Of a stretch of DNA of 64,000 nt, positions 23,792 to 37,009 are shown in pieces. The stretch covers positions 248,001 through 312,000 of the forward strand of contig JAZKJV010006054.1 of the NCBI GenBank assembly GCA_037367405.1, in the 5' to 3' direction. The notes under the pieces are model-generated. The model saw nothing but the letters and a program-made list of their open reading frames with translations, had not been told where the DNA came from and did not search any database. The translations under genes and the position numbers were made by a program. This DNA comes from Ottelia alismoides. Its lineage: Eukaryota; Streptophyta; Magnoliopsida; Alismatales; Hydrocharitaceae. The stretch's first letter is position 1; every line of letters starts with the position of its first letter.

Positions 23792-25826
23792 TGTTGGACG
23801 TGCGAGCCCACGACGAGCCATTATGCAATAAATGTTATTGTGAATATCATTCCCTGATCTGAAATGAAGAATAAATAATTTGCATAATAGGTCCCTTAGT
23901 ACAATTAGGGTTATATACCATGGCCACCTTAATGATCATACAGCTGTTGATTCAATTATTGAATCATAGAGGCTAGTGCTTGGATGAATATCTAATAAGT
24001 TAGATTGAGGACTCATCAAGCACCATCAAATGATTGTTAAGAGATGATCTCCAGCCTGAGTAGGAGATGGCAATCCTTTCTCAGTTAGGTTGATATCTGA
24101 CCGACCTCTTGATGCAGGTCCTCTGCATAGGAATAGAGATTCGAAGGTATCACATTAGTTAGATCAAAGAGTTGACTTAAAGAGATCGAGATAACCAAAG
24201 TCCTATATCGTATGCTGTCATGATATAGGCACACATCACAGATGTGTTACTATATGTCTGAGTATGTACATTTGGCAGACCAATAGGTTGATGACCTAAT
24301 CAAGGTCTTTACACCGACGTGCTGGTGTGCATATAAGGGCATATGAGTAATACGATCTCTCAAAGGGATCATACAGGTTCATTACTGAACCGGAAGACAT
24401 GAGCTCACTCATGATATATTGGGAAGAATCAAATTCCGTGCACGGTCGTATCGCTTTGGAAGCTTGACTGAATTTGTAGGTTTGATATATACTTTTGGAA
24501 AGTATATTATCAACACCTAGGTATGATATATGTTTTTGTAAAGTATATGATCGATACCAATTCCCAATGATCGAATGAGAAACTTAAAGATAAAACCCCT
24601 GAAGAAGACAACATAAAATTGATCTTATACTTCGGATTTATTCTGAGCCTTCCAGTATGCAGGATGTACATGTATTGGGAATACCTGAGGGTGATGTGAT
24701 CATAAACGATTGTATAACCATGACGCTTCCATTCCTATAGAGTGACGAAATAGGTCTGGATTTTAGTGACTCCCCTCAGTAGAGAAGTAATCTGATCATA
24801 GTCCAAATATTGGACATTGATTTGAATGCGATTCAGATTCAATGAGAAGATTAGATTTGCGGTCTTGATTTAATCAAGCATCTATGGGAGGTCCGAGATA
24901 TGGATTTGAGATGTGATCTCAATATCCAAGTTACTATACGTAGAACAATACAATCACCATGTCCTTATCTCCAAGTATTCGCGGAGAAAGCGCATTATCC
25001 TTGAAAGAGTTCATGGATAATTCTATTGTTGATATATGTATCCAAGCATTGAGAAAATGGATAATAAGTGTGATTTAATTATCATGAATAATATGAATTT
25101 GATTCATATTATAAAGAGAGTTATCTTAGATAATTAAATGTGATTTGATTATCAAAGATGTGAATAATGTGAATGTGATTCATATTATTTGGGCACGTGT
25201 GAATAGAGATCCAAGATGATTAAATGTGATTTGATTGTCATGGATATGAATAATGTGGATAACACTATCCATATTATTCAAAATATATTATAAATGTGAT
25301 TTATAATGTATTAGAGAGAACTAATTATAATTTATATTTGTTGATTAATTATTGATGTGTATTGGATACACATTGTGTAATTAATTGAAAATGTAAATTA
25401 TATTTTGTTTTGGGTTGTGAATGTGATTCACAAATTTCCAATGGCAAGATTACAATATTCTCAAAATTAATTATGAATTATTTTTGAAGAATAAATCAGA
25501 ACAAAAGTTGTTGGAATAAATAATGGAGATTTCCAAGGAGATATGCAATCTCATGAAATCTCATGAGATTGCCTCCAAATTGGAAATAAGTGGCCGTCCA
25601 CCATGTTGACATGGGAGATGTATTCTCCATGTCAATTGCCTCCTTATTTGATTGATTTAATTTAGGATTGATTTATATTTGATTTATCAGATATATTTGA
25701 TTTAAATTAAATCACATGTTGTTGGCTTCTACCAACAACAATCTTGACCATTGGATTAGACATAAATCAATCTCATCTATTGATTTTATATGTCTCGTGG
25801 ATTCAGATCCATGGATCCCAAAACCT

Positions 25827-25834
25827 TATAAATA
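25827..25834 (+). promoter_or_regulatory. TATA box of the C1 3' LTR
   Basis: TATAAATA in the context AACCTTATAAATAGAGAGG. It could direct read-out transcription to the right into element A on the antisense strand; that is an inference. Confidence 0.65.
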
Positions 25835-26324
25835 GAGAGGCATACCATGCTCTCTTAGAATATATGCTATTGGAGCACATCTCTCTCCCTCTCTTTCTCT
25901 CTACATGCATACTCTCTCTTCCTCTCTCATGTCCGTCCACCATGGATGCCCTAGAGAGGCTCTCCATCACCGCAACGTCGTCGTTATGTTGCCCGATCGT
26001 CTGCTTGTGGATCTCCGTCTCCTTCGATGCACCTCGCTCGTGAAGAATACATTGGATCTCGTGTGTCGAGATCAGGAGATCCACCGCTTGGATCATCAAC
26101 ATGGATTGCGAGAAGCACACGATTCATCCCCGCGCTCGCAAGCGTCTCCTCCGTCGGATCGGACTTGAGACATGAGGTCTCTTCATTTAGAGACTCGATC
26201 GCAACCACGCTTCAATAGGTAATCCGATTACTTGTTTGTGGTTTAGATAAAACGATCCGAGAAGTGTTCTTAGATCATGTGGTTTCGTCGCATGAAAATT
26301 TTTTAAATTCTGCTGCCTAGAACA

Positions 26325-26365
26325 ACTAGTGCGACTAGTCATTCCTTGTCGTATTCGATACGACG
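26325..26365 (+). repeat. Twin hairpin near the 3' end of the C1 3' LTR
   Basis: ACTAGT-GCG-ACTAGT at 26325-26339, and at 26347-26365 the GTCGTAT/ATACGAC stem with its outermost pair lost. Confidence 0.8.
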
Positions 26366-26409
26366 CTCACACTTCCGTGATGCGCTTGAGGATTATCCCA
26401 TATCCTTCA

Positions 26410-27728
26410 CGGAGCTCCCCCACGAGGTCGGGAAAGGTAAGGTGCTCCAAGTACCTCCTACGAAGTTCGATTTTGCCTCCGACGAGGCGAATGATTTTAT
26501 ATTTTTTGTGTATTAAAAAATTTATTATTTGATGTATTATTTTAATATGATTTTTATTTAATTTTCTTGATGTATTTTATTAGTATTTAATTTTTAATAA
26601 TGTATTTATAACTTTATTTGCCTATATTTTGTACATTTTTATTTTTATTTTGTATATTTTATTATATTATTATATTATTTTATTTTATATATTCATCACT
26701 AAATTTTATGAGTAGAAATATATTTTTATTGTTTATGATGTAATTTGTATACTTAAATAAACAGATATGTATATTTTATAGGTATTTTACCTATGTTTTG
26801 TATACATCTTTTTTATTTTAATGTATTTTATTGAGTTTTATTTTGGGTTTAATAGAATATAGATAATACTTACAATATTATAAAAAAATAAAATAATAAA
26901 GAACAAAATAATGGGGTTCCCTTTTATTTATATACAAGTAATAACATAGGCATTTTGCCTATGTTTACACATAGGCTTATTTTATTTTATTTTTCTTTTT
27001 TTAGTTTTATTTTAGTTTCAGTGTGCTCATATGATATAAATAATAATTACAACATTACAAAAATATGAATTTGTGAAAATCATGAACAATGAATAAATTG
27101 AATATTTTAATCGGTATAATATACAATGAGGGTCAAAAACCTAACTTTCACAAAGTAACTCCAAAAAATATGAAATCACCACCACTAAATAGCTTGTGAA
27201 AACTTATATAGAATTAGAGATGTTTTTGATATGTTTTGAGTTTTTATTAGGAAGATATGGGTCTAAGAAGTTGGGTTTTTGGCTTTTTATTTTGTGTACA
27301 AAATGAACACTGTGTATTATTTTTATGCAAACTCAATTTTGTATTTTTATTTACATTATTATCTAAAACTTTCATGTAAAAAGTTTCTTTATTTGATGAA
27401 TATATAAAGAATAAAATATGTGTCAAAAATACTTAAATATTGAACAAAAGAATTGGGTTTTTATCCTATTTTTGGCCCTTACCTCGCCCTACTTTATTCC
27501 TTGTCAATGGTCTTGGGGTTTAGGGTCATAAAATATCTTCGATATTTTATTCCTTTTTCTTTTTTTCTCTTTATTCTATAATTTTGGTATTAAAGACCTT
27601 ATTTTATATACAATTGATACAATAAATAATGAATGCTATTATGTACAAATTAATGCTATTGACATGCATTAGCTAGTGTTTTTAAGGCCAAAATGATAAA
27701 ATAAAGGTGACGAAATGGAGATTCATCA
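26410..27728 (-). repeat. Element A 3' LTR, proximal part (U3 side)
   Basis: On the - strand it begins TGATGAATCTCC at 27728, right after seven G of the polypurine tract. The first 20 bases form an imperfect inverted repeat, as in B and E3. It is AT-rich U3 sequence with a possible TATA box (TATAAAAT on the - strand near 26495) just before a GC-rich start of the leader. C1 is inserted at 26410. Confidence 0.85.
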
Positions 27729-27764
27729 CCCCCCCTATACTTATCTTTGCTAGTCCCTAGCAAA
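27729..27764 (-). promoter_or_regulatory. Element A polypurine tract with upstream hairpin
   Basis: On the - strand AAGTATAGGGGGGG abuts the LTR. Seventeen bases upstream of the LTR lies a perfect hairpin, TTTGCTAG-GGA-CTAGCAAA (27746-27764). E3 has the same hairpin at the same 17-base distance. The tract is the expected primer for plus-strand DNA. Confidence 0.8.
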
Positions 27765-28880
27765 TACTTATGCAATAGGTATAAAAAATTAGAGAAGAAA
27801 TGAAAAAGAAAGAATAAATCAAATTGATTTCAATACTTAAACTTGCCATCATCAAATCAAAGTTTGGAGCTCAGGTTAGACCTTGATGTGAAAATGTGTG
27901 TAGAACCTGGTCGGGAATAAAATTTAAAACAGAATAGCCTTCGAGAGTCATAGAACTCGGTTCAAACCACCTCAATAGTCAGGTTAAAACTAGCCGACAT
28001 CTTACGCAAACCCTTATGACTATGAAGTTGACTTGTACAGTGTAAGTGATAGTGCCTCTGCCAAACTGAAATTACAAAGGAACTGAATTGTCCAGAATGA
28101 CAACCCAATTATTCCCCAATCCAGCACTCTATCCTCGAGGAGCAGGGTATTCCCTTCTATGTTCAAGAGGGCATCCAACTCAAAAGGAGGAGGTGAAGAA
28201 AAGAATGAATGGTAGCCAGTGTAGATACCTATCATGGGATGCATGACCAGTGTAGTCAAGTCATCCAGCTACAGGCTCACATGGTATAACTTTAATGCTC
28301 AAGCTTGATTATTTTCTATACAATATACATACTCCGACAGGCATTTTATTTTCTTTTCAGTCCTGTCTACTTTTTTGGAGTTTTTTTGAAATACTATTTA
28401 CAACAACATTTACATAAGGAGTTTTTCCTCTTGAGCCAGAAGACTATCCCTCTTTTGAAACATTATTGCAACCCATACTCTCCTGTCTTTAGACTTCATG
28501 GTAATTGGACCAGGTTGGGGTGAACTTCCCTCCCTAGACGAGGACGAATGTTTCCATCGTGTGCGTCTCAGACCGATAAATCCAATCCCCTTAACACTCC
28601 TACTGAGTTGAGCCAAAGTGAAAGGAGCAAGTGTCCAAGTTAGGTTACGGTTGACAAGAGTCGTGCATGCGTCTCGAAAAGTTCTAGTTAGTCAGTTGAA
28701 GTAACTTGAACCCATCCTTAAGTCTCAAAGAATTAAGTCCTAATGGACTTGAAGTACCGTAAACCTAGTTCCCATAAGGTTCCTACGCAGTTTGGTGTAG
28801 TAAGGTCCAACTGAGCTCCAATCTTTGACTTTATTGGACTAGTTCAATCATAAGGCTCAATCAAAGAATATGAATGTTGT
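27765..28880 (-). other. Element A conserved 3' non-coding domain
   Basis: By eye this is clearly similar to 60050-60909 of E3, for example CATGTGAGCCTGTAGC, GATGACTTGACTACACTGGT and AGAAGGGAATACCC, although the U3 regions of the two LTRs are hardly alike. A short frame of 29 codons beginning MKSKDRR and ending QEEKLLM before TAA (28497-28408) is also kept in E3. The longer frame at 28020-28259 is not kept in E3. No env-like protein is recognisable. Confidence 0.65.
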
Positions 28881-30180
28881 GCAAATGCTATGTACAATGC
28901 AGAAAGAATGATGCAATTTTTCAAAAAGAATTTGAGAATGAAAAGAATTTTTTTACACAAAGAATTTTGCAAAAAGAACTTGGCACAAGAAGTATAAAAT
29001 ATGCACAACTATTTACACGAGCGTGCTGCTTTTTATTTATTTACAAGAGTTAAGAATTTTAAAGAATGTATTGGTTTTACCAATTCATTTTTATGGGTAT
29101 ATATACAATTGTAAAGAATTTTATTTATTTATATATACATTTGATTCCTATTTAATGATGAATTTATTCCTCAAATTTATTCTAAAACAATTTTGAAAAC
29201 TATAGTACACAAAAATTTTGCAAACATTTACAAACAATGAAAGCCATTTTGAAAAGATTTTTCACACAATATACACATACATTTTTCATAATATTTTTAT
29301 ACCCATTTTCAAAATCATTTGCAAATAGGTTTTCAAAGATTTTATTTCACGCAAAGAAAAGGATTTTTGCAATCAAAATAATTTTACAAAGGTTGAAAAC
29401 CTTTCACAAATAGTTTTCCAAACGGGTCACACAATTTATCAAATCATTTTGCAGAAATATTTTTAACCCGATTTATTAATCAGTATATAAAAAAAGGATG
29501 CATATACGCATTTTTTTGGTATTTTTGTTTTGCAAATGTTTTTGTGATTTTTGTAAATAGAAGGTTTTGGCTAAAAATAGGTACATATATTTACACAGGA
29601 ATATATCTTATATTTACAAGAGTTTGGGTTCCTAAAGGATTTATAAGGGATAATTGATCACTTTTATACATTTATGAAGGCTTTTTAGTATGGTGTGTAT
29701 ACTCCTCAAACTTATTTGAAATCATTTTTCAACAGTTTTGAAAACTATAGTCCAACATAATTTTCATAAATGATTTTTACAAACATTTATACATATTTGA
29801 AAATCATTTTGTAAAGGTTTTTCAAATAGTATATATAGATTTTTCAAAATATTTTTGCAACCATTTTTCCAACCATTTGCAAATAGTTTTTCAAACAACT
29901 TTTATTTTACATAAAGAAAATATTTTTTTGCAAAAAAAAGATATTTTGATAATGGTTGAACGCGTTTTACCAAATATTTTCCAAATAGTTTTTCAAAAAA
30001 TTTATTAATCAGATTTAGAAACTATTTTTCAAACATTTTGCAAAAGTATTATTGCCTGATTTATTAATCAATGTGTACAAAAAGAGTTTGAGGAGCTATA
30101 AACATCTTTTTATCATAAGATTGTAATGAATTTGACAGTATTTTTAGCCAAAAGTATTATACAAAAGTACGAGTTATAAC
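28881..30180 (-). other. AT-rich low-complexity tract of element A
   Basis: About 1.3 kb of variants of TTTGAAAAT and TTTGCAAA on the - strand, with no coding frame. It holds the same position as the AT-rich tracts of E1, B and E3. Confidence 0.65.
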
Positions 30181-30210
30181 TAAAGTATATACATAGTATA
30201 TACGACCCCC

Positions 30211-30566
30211 CTATACTTAGCACGAGCTATGTACTCATAGCTCAAAGAGAAAAAGAGAAGACATAACATGGACTGAGTATAGAAGAGTCTAAGAAATAAA
30301 GAAGCGAGGGTATGAATAAATGAATGGGAAGTTGATTGTCCCCCTATACTTATGATCAAATAATCCTAAGTATAGGAGACTGTACACAAGGTAGGGAGGG
30401 TCATGAGTGAGGATGAATAGATCGTAGTCATGCTATATCCCCGCTATACTTAGGGTAAGCGAGCCCTAAGTGTAGGTGAGAAGAGGAGACAATGGAGAGG
30501 ATCAAAGAATGAAATAATTGGGGTGTACACCCCCTATACTTAGGGCAAGCTGCACCCTAAGCATAG
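30211..30566 (-). repeat. Array of four hairpins after element A pol
   Basis: Inverted repeats at 30534-30566, 30444-30475, 30344-30375 and 30211-30282 (sense order right to left). They are built from CTATACTTAGG-like and CCTAAGTATAG-like arms, three of them ending in GGGG or GGGGG on the sense strand. The last has the long interrupted arms also seen in the other elements, followed by a TATATAC-rich block. Confidence 0.8.
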
Positions 30567-30680
30567 AAGATAGACAAAAAGGGGTGATACACCTTATCAA
30601 TATATATACATTTTTTATTCTTTCTTTTTTTGGGAATGGAGGCTGAAAATGAAAAGAAGAAAAGAAGAAAGGATAATAAA

Positions 30681-33600
30681 TTAAAGGAAAAGTTTTCGCG
30701 TTGCATTATCTGAATCGTTCGATGTTGACAGTGTTGTAGATGTATCATCGGAGCGTAGTACTTGAATTGAGTCGACAACAACCAAGAACGTGCCAGGCTC
30801 AAGGTAAGGCTTCAGCAGTTGATCGTTGACAACAAATGGTTGTGCATCAAAAGACAATTCTGATATTGCTATGCTGCCATTCTCACACACTTCTCGTACT
30901 TAAAATGGGCCTGTCCATTTACTCTTCAATTTGCCCCAGGGAAGATTCTCAACTTTGCATCAAATAGCCACACTTTCTGTCCAACTTTGAAGGTCTTTCG
31001 TCTGATGTGCCTGTCATTCCAGTATTTCACCTTCTCTTTGTACATAAATGTGTTATTGTATGCATAGTCTCGAAATTACAGTAGCTTGTTCAGATAATCT
31101 TCTCTTTTCTGACCACTTCTTTGTGAGTCCAAATTGCACATATTGATTGCCTATAAGGATTTGTGAATTAGTTCCACGGGTAGATGAAATGGCTTCCCAT
31201 AGACAAGACGATAGGGCAATATGCCTAAAGGAGACTTGTAAGCAGTTCTATATTCCCACAGAACAGAGTCCAAGAGTTGGGACCAATTCTTTCTGTCTGG
31301 CTTCACAAGCTTCTGAAGGATCATCTTGATTTCTCTGTTTGATAGTTCTGCCAAGCCATTGGTCTGGGGATGGTAAGGAGATGCGACTCGATTCTCGATG
31401 CCGTACCCCTTCATTAATTTCCTAACCTCTTTATTAATGAAGTGGCTACCCTCATCTGATATGAGAATCTTCGGAATCCCAAACTGCGAAATGATGTTTT
31501 CTATCAGAAAGAGACATATTGTACGGCTGTGAGCAGCTTGAGCGGGGATAGCTTTGACCCAGCGACTCACGTAGTCAACGACAAGAAGGATGTGCTCATA
31601 TCCCTGACTGTTGGGAGAAGGTCCCATGAAATCGATAACATAAGCATCGAAAACGTCTAATATCTGAATGATCATGAGGGGCATTGAGTCTTTTGTTGTG
31701 AGGGTGCCTTTCCATCTTTGACAATTAGTGCATCGTTTGACGAAGGCTGCTGCATCCTTGAATAGTGTGGGCCACCAAAAGCCACACTGAAGTACTTTTG
31801 CTATTGTTCGATCTCCAGAGTGGTATCCACCAGATTTGAGCGAGTGACAATGCCTGACGACACTATGATGCTCCTCCTGACGGATACACCTGCGCTAAAT
31901 ACAATCTGCTCATTCCCTGAATAAGAGAGGATCCTCCCATTGGTAGAAATGGATCGTTGATAAGAATTTGTCTTTTCAAATCTTTGTGCAATCCTGCGAT
32001 ACTACCCCCAAGATGAGGTAGTTAACAATATCAGCATACTAAGGAAGCGAATCCTTGGCCATAATTGACTCGTCAGGAAAGGTGTTTGTGATGAGTGTAC
32101 TTCTCAGCGGAGGCTCTTGCTGCTCTATCCTGAAGAGGTGATATGCTGCCACATTCTGAACTCCAAGCTTGCCCATGATTTCCAAAATGAATTCCTGGAG
32201 GAGAAGGATCCATCTGATCAGTATGGGTTTGACATTCTTCTTCTGCTGTAAATATCATATTACATAGTGGTCAGTGAAGATGGTGACTTTTGAAAGCATA
32301 TATGATCTGAACTTCTTGAGGGAAAATACCACAACCATCAACTCTTTCTCTGTCACTATATAATTTATCTGAGCTTCATCTAATGTTTTGCTGACGTAAT
32401 GAATGGCATAGGGTGCCTTTTCTATTCTTTATCCTAGAACAGCCCAAACTGCAAAGTCTGATGCATTCGTCATGATCTCAAAGGGGAGAAACCAATCCAG
32501 TGGTTGTAGGATTGGAGCTTGAGTGATGAGCTCCATCAACTGATTGAAGGAAAGGAGAACATGTTGATCAACATTAAACTCAGTATCCTTACATAGAAGT
32601 TCTATAAGAGGTTGAGCAATGCGGTTGAAATCTCAGATGAACCTTCCGTAGAATCCCTCATGCCCCAAGAATGACCTCACATTCTTAACTATCTGATGTG
32701 GCTCAAGATTGGCAATCACATCCACCTTTACCGGGTCGACTTCCATGCCACGTTTGGAAACGACATGACCCAGTACAATCCCTTCTGTGACCATAAAGTG
32801 GCTCTTTTCCCATGATAATACTAGATTAACTTCACATCATTTCTGAAGTACTCTATCAAGGTGTTGAGGACAAGAATCAAAGCTGTCACCATAGATAGAG
32901 AAGTCGTCCATAAACACTTCGAGAAAACTTCCTACCATCTCGGCGAAGACTGCAAGCATGCATCTCTGGAATGCCGCTGGTGCATTGCACAATCCAAAGG
33001 GCATTCTTCTGAAAGCATATGCGCTGGACGGGCAAGTGAAGGTGGTCTTCTCTTGGTCATCCGGGGTGACTGCCACTTGGTTGTACCCGGAGTACCCATC
33101 AAGGAAGAAGAAGAACTCCCTACCAGCTAGTCTTTCCAAAACTTGATCAATGAATTGCAAGGGTAAGTGGTCCTTCTTTGTTGCTGCATTAAGTCAGCGG
33201 TAATCAACACATTCACGCCATGATGTATGTACCCGAGTATATATCTCCTCTCCTCTATCATTTGTAACCACAGTAAGCCCTGACTTCTTTGGAACTGCGT
33301 GCAAGGGGCTCACCCATTTTGAATCGGAGATGGGATAAATTAAACCTGCATCACACCATTTTGTGATTTCTTTCATGACGACGTCCCTCAGATTAGGATT
33401 CAGTCTTCTTTGAAACTAGTGGGACGACTTGGCATCTTCTTACATGTAAATGGGGTGTGAACACATTGCAGGATTTATCCCGTAGAGATCTGATACATGC
33501 CAACCAAGTACCTTGCGGATTTTTACTAGAACCTCGAGAAGTTGAGATTCTTGCTCTTAGGTCAGCCTACTGTTGATGATGACCGAATACATGTTTTCTG

Positions 33601-34640
33601 CACCCGCAAGGAAAGCATACTTCAAGCTTGTTGGAAGTGGCTTGAGTTCTGGTTTTGCTCTGGCCAACTTATTGGTCACCTCTGAAATAGTGCTGGTTAG
33701 AGGGTGTGTTGCATGAACATTTGCTGAATTGCTGACCTCAGTGCTCTGTTGAGATTTTGATAATGTGCCGAACAGTTCTACACTAGGCTCATTGTGTTCA
33801 GGCTAGAATGAATCATGGGAATCAAAAAGATGCATCAACAAGTTTGATTCTGTCTCCCAAATGTCATCGGAGCATGCGTCGACTGTGCTTTCCAGGTCCT
33901 CCTCGAGAGAAGATTTCTTGTGTCCAAGGATCATTCAAATAGAGTTGGGAATCTCTGATTTCCGCAATAAAGTCACGGTCTGCTTTTGGTGGTGCTGCAT
34001 GTCCCTCATCAATTACAATATTGGGCTCACTGATCATGTCTATAGTAATTCTTTGGTTGCCCGAGCTGAATGTATCCTTTCCAGACCCATAGTCAACCAT
34101 GGATTCTGAGGAGCAAACGAATGTCCTTCCAAGGATGATAGGAGTCTAGAGTAAGGGTGTGGGAGAGTCCATATCAAGACTGCAAAGTCAACGAGGAACT
34201 GCATTTCTCGCACCTTCACTACAACATCTTCCAAAAGACCTCTAGGTTGCTTGATGGATCAGTCAACAAACTAAAGGATCATACATGTCTGCTTGAGAGG
34301 GCCTAGCCTAAATTCTTGCAATAATGACGAGGGCAGAAGGTTGATGGAAGAACCGTTGTCAAGAAGAGTACGCTCGAAAACATGATCAAAAATTTCACAA
34401 TTGATAAGCGGTTCACCTTTATCATGCTTCTTCTATGGGAGGTTGTTGATGGTTGCTACAGTGGCCATGGTGAGAATGTGCTTCTCAACTTGTCAGCGTT
34501 TATTATTTCATGCTAAGCAATGCTTACTTGTACATGCCTCTTTCAAACCTTTCGTTACAGCTGGCATGTACTCCATGGCCTTCATCAAAGGAATCTCAAC
34601 AGTCAAGTTATTGATAATGCCCACAACTCTAGGATAAGAT
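30681..34640 (-). pseudogene. Element A pol remnant: protease, RT, RNase H, integrase
   Basis: A decayed Ty3/gypsy pol read from right to left. The protease motif LLDNGSSINLLP is at about 34363-34328, with the active-site serine replaced (DNG at 34360-34352). RT starts near 33376 (ITKWCDAGLIYPISDSKWVSPLH). Its core includes FLDGYSGYNQVAV, RRMPFGLCNAPAAFQRC and VFMDDFSIYG (FMDD at 32914-32903). RNase H is broken by frameshifts around 32400. The integrase core at 31684-31151 is one open frame with DFMGPSPNSQ, ISDEGSHF and NGLAELSNREIK, so all three DDE residues are present. The C-terminal part ends at 30681. Stops and frameshifts occur between domains. Confidence 0.87.
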
Positions 34641-35880
34641 AATGCACTTTTTTCTTTTTGCATTTTTTTTTGGATTTTTCTATTGCATCAAAAAAAGGAA
34701 TATGTACATTGTTGGAATCCGAAACAGAGTTCTTATTTACAATAAAATTCTTATCCACAATATCTTGTACATCCGGATTACAAAAAGGTGTACATTCTGG
34801 AAATGAAGATTCTGTTCCAAGTGGACAACGAAAAAATGGGGCCTCCGCTCCGTCGACTGGTGTAGGATCGGCTGCTGCTGGCGGCTTCTCCAAGGATGAC
34901 ACATCTTTGCTTTGGCGACAATCTTCTTTTTGTTCTTTTTGCTTTTTCTTATTTTTTTATTCTTTTTGGCGATGGAGATTGTGATGGATGACAACTAGAA
35001 TGGCTCTTCCTTCTTCTTCTTCCTCACTCGCCCACGTAGCTAGCACGTTTGATGCAGAAGATGATGATTCACCTTAAGCTTCATTCTTCCCCTGGATGGT
35101 GGTAGGTGGAGGCAAAGCCCTACTTCTCCTGAGAGTGACAACATTTTATGAAATAATAATATGATCATTTGACTCTACAAGCATGACAGGACATCACATT
35201 CTACCTGCTCCTTCCTCTTGAAGTTGTTGGGATTGGCTTCGACCTATGCCAAGATGGTGGTTTTCATGGCGGTCAGGTCATCTAACTTCTTCATCATGTC
35301 TGCAAGGCCTTTGACGAGCTGGGCCAGGCAGTCAAGGGTGGGGTTCACGGGACTCACCTCTAAAGGTTCAACATGCAAACCACACTATTGTTGCGTGTTT
35401 GGGAATGGAGGCGACGACTGCTGGTGGTGCTGAGGTGGTGGAGGAAGCTGATACTGATTATAGGAGGGAGGAGGATACTGCTGATACTGTGCAAGAGGGG
35501 TAGCCGCATATTGGTGATACTGTTGCTGACGGTACTGCGGCTACTGGTAGTGTTGATTTTGCCTCCATTAGTTGGTATACTGGGGAGGCTAGTGGTACTG
35601 TGGCAGAGGCAGTGAGGACTGACCAAAATGACCACCTTGTGGTTGGTGGTACTGCCTGTTGGCTTGTTGTTGGCCATGCAGGCGTCTAGTAGGACAGGCC
35701 AGTTGCGCAACATTACTCCACACACTATTAACATCTTGGATCAAGGGTGGTGGTAGGAACACTGGATCTGATGTATGGAGGAAATGTGGCAAGTAGACAA
35801 GCATCTGTTGTTGCGGCTGGCCCTGATTGGAAGTCTGCACATAGTATACATGCTGGATGGTGATGGATCCGCTGGGTATG
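34641..35880 (-). pseudogene. Element A gag remnant, C-terminal part
   Basis: Glutamine- and proline-rich Gag tail, recognisable by comparison with E3: LVYLPHFLHTSDPVFLPPPL and the IQDVNSVW block correspond to the E3 stretch around MEVNGIWY. Codons for Gln and Tyr repeat over about 35380-35620. It is broken by stops and a lysine-rich segment near 34680. It begins abruptly at 35880, where the LTR of B is inserted. Confidence 0.72.
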
Positions 35881-37009
35881 TGATAATATTTGCACTCGTG
35901 TAATACGGGTACTTAACGAATCATTTAGAACCGAGAAAATATATCCGTGAAGAGAGTCTCGGCTTTAATTTATATCCGGGGCAAGTCTAGGGTCGAACAC
36001 AAGGAGGCAAAGGAACAACTTCGGGTTAATTCAAAAATTTAGGTTTAGGTTTTCAAATGCGATTTTTTGTATTTTTTAATGCAAAAATAAATGAAAATTT
36101 AAAATGCAGGTGAATTAAGTTGATGGAAAAGGACATAACTTAGCTAAATTAATTTTAATAGGAAATCAGTTCAAATAGCTAAATTATATATTTTTTTCTA
36201 GAACCCTAATCCAGTTATGAATGCAAAACACTTTTTTAGAATTTTATGGAACTAAAACGCAACAATGAAAATACACAATTTTTAAGTGTTTCTTCACTAT
36301 TTTTCACACAAATAGAATGCAAAAATATGAAAAATTCACTCGAAATAAAAAAATAATGCAAGGATGCTACAGTATTTTTTTATTTTTTATATAAAACATG
36401 AATTTTTTATGGATTTTTAATGAAAACAGTGAAAAGTGAGTAATTAATTTCTAGTAAATCCACATTATAAATTTAGCCATAACGTGAATTATCTCAAAAA
36501 TGCATTTATATGAGAAATCCAAAAGAGTTGAAATTTCACAAATAGATGTGTGTAGCTTTAAAATCAATCAATAAAATTACTCTAAAAATAATTTTTATAG
36601 CACAAGACAATTCCAATTAAGTTGAAATTTGGATTCTAATTAACGCATATTAAAAGGCATCATTCCTGATTTTTTTTAAGAATTTTTGGAGCAACCGTGA
36701 GTGAATTATGAATTTAAACCACAGATTGGGTAAAATATGCAGAATTTCACTTGGGAAATTTTAATTAATTACTCAAATCCAAGAAAAATACAAATAATTA
36801 GGCAAATGACAGAGTTTTAGTTGCTCAACAAGATGACATTTTTCATTCAATAAAAAGATGCTAAAGCGATGTCTAAATTAATATATAAATATAGGGTTGT
36901 CTATGCAATTGTTGGAAAGAAAAGTCACAAACAAACTATATACAGGGACCTTTTTGCAATAATAGAAACTTAAAATAAAATATGCAGATTTTATAACAAA
37001 AATAAAAAA

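Larger units (their letters stand above)
5181..26409 (+). mobile_element. C1: old Ty1/copia element interrupted by C2
   Basis: Bounded by direct LTRs at 5181-7760 and 23792-26409, both beginning TGTTGGAC and ending ATCCTTCA, with an initiator-Met primer site and a polypurine tract at the inner edges. The 16 kb between the LTRs contains 10.7 kb of C2, leaving about 5.3 kb of C1 itself. The LTRs differ by roughly 7% in the first 100 bases by eye, so this is an old insertion. It sits in the 3' LTR of A. The flanking pentamers are TAGAG (5176-5180) and CGGAG (26410-26414), probably a decayed duplication of CGGAG. Confidence 0.92.
23792..26409 (+). repeat. C1 3' LTR
   Basis: A 2618 bp LTR, TGTTGGACG to ATATCCTTCA, the partner of 5181-7760. 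Compared with the left copy it carries point changes and small insertions or deletions. Frames in its GC-rich part (25744-26218) parallel those of the left LTR and are not separate genes. The base after its end is in element A's LTR. Confidence 0.92.
26410..35880 (-). mobile_element. Element A: Athila-like element, main visible part
   Basis: A Ty3/gypsy element on the - strand. Visible here are the U3 side of its 3' LTR (26410-27728), polypurine tract, 3' non-coding domain, AT-rich tract, hairpin array, pol and part of gag. The rest of its 3' LTR is at 3488-5180, on the other side of C1. At 35880 its gag is cut by the LTR end of element B, so its gag start, leader and 5' LTR should lie beyond the window. 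It is itself inserted in E1. Confidence 0.87.

Noticed and set aside
28020..28259. 79-codon frame in the 3' domain of A
   Set aside because: The homologous stretch of E3 has stops in this frame, so it is not a conserved protein.
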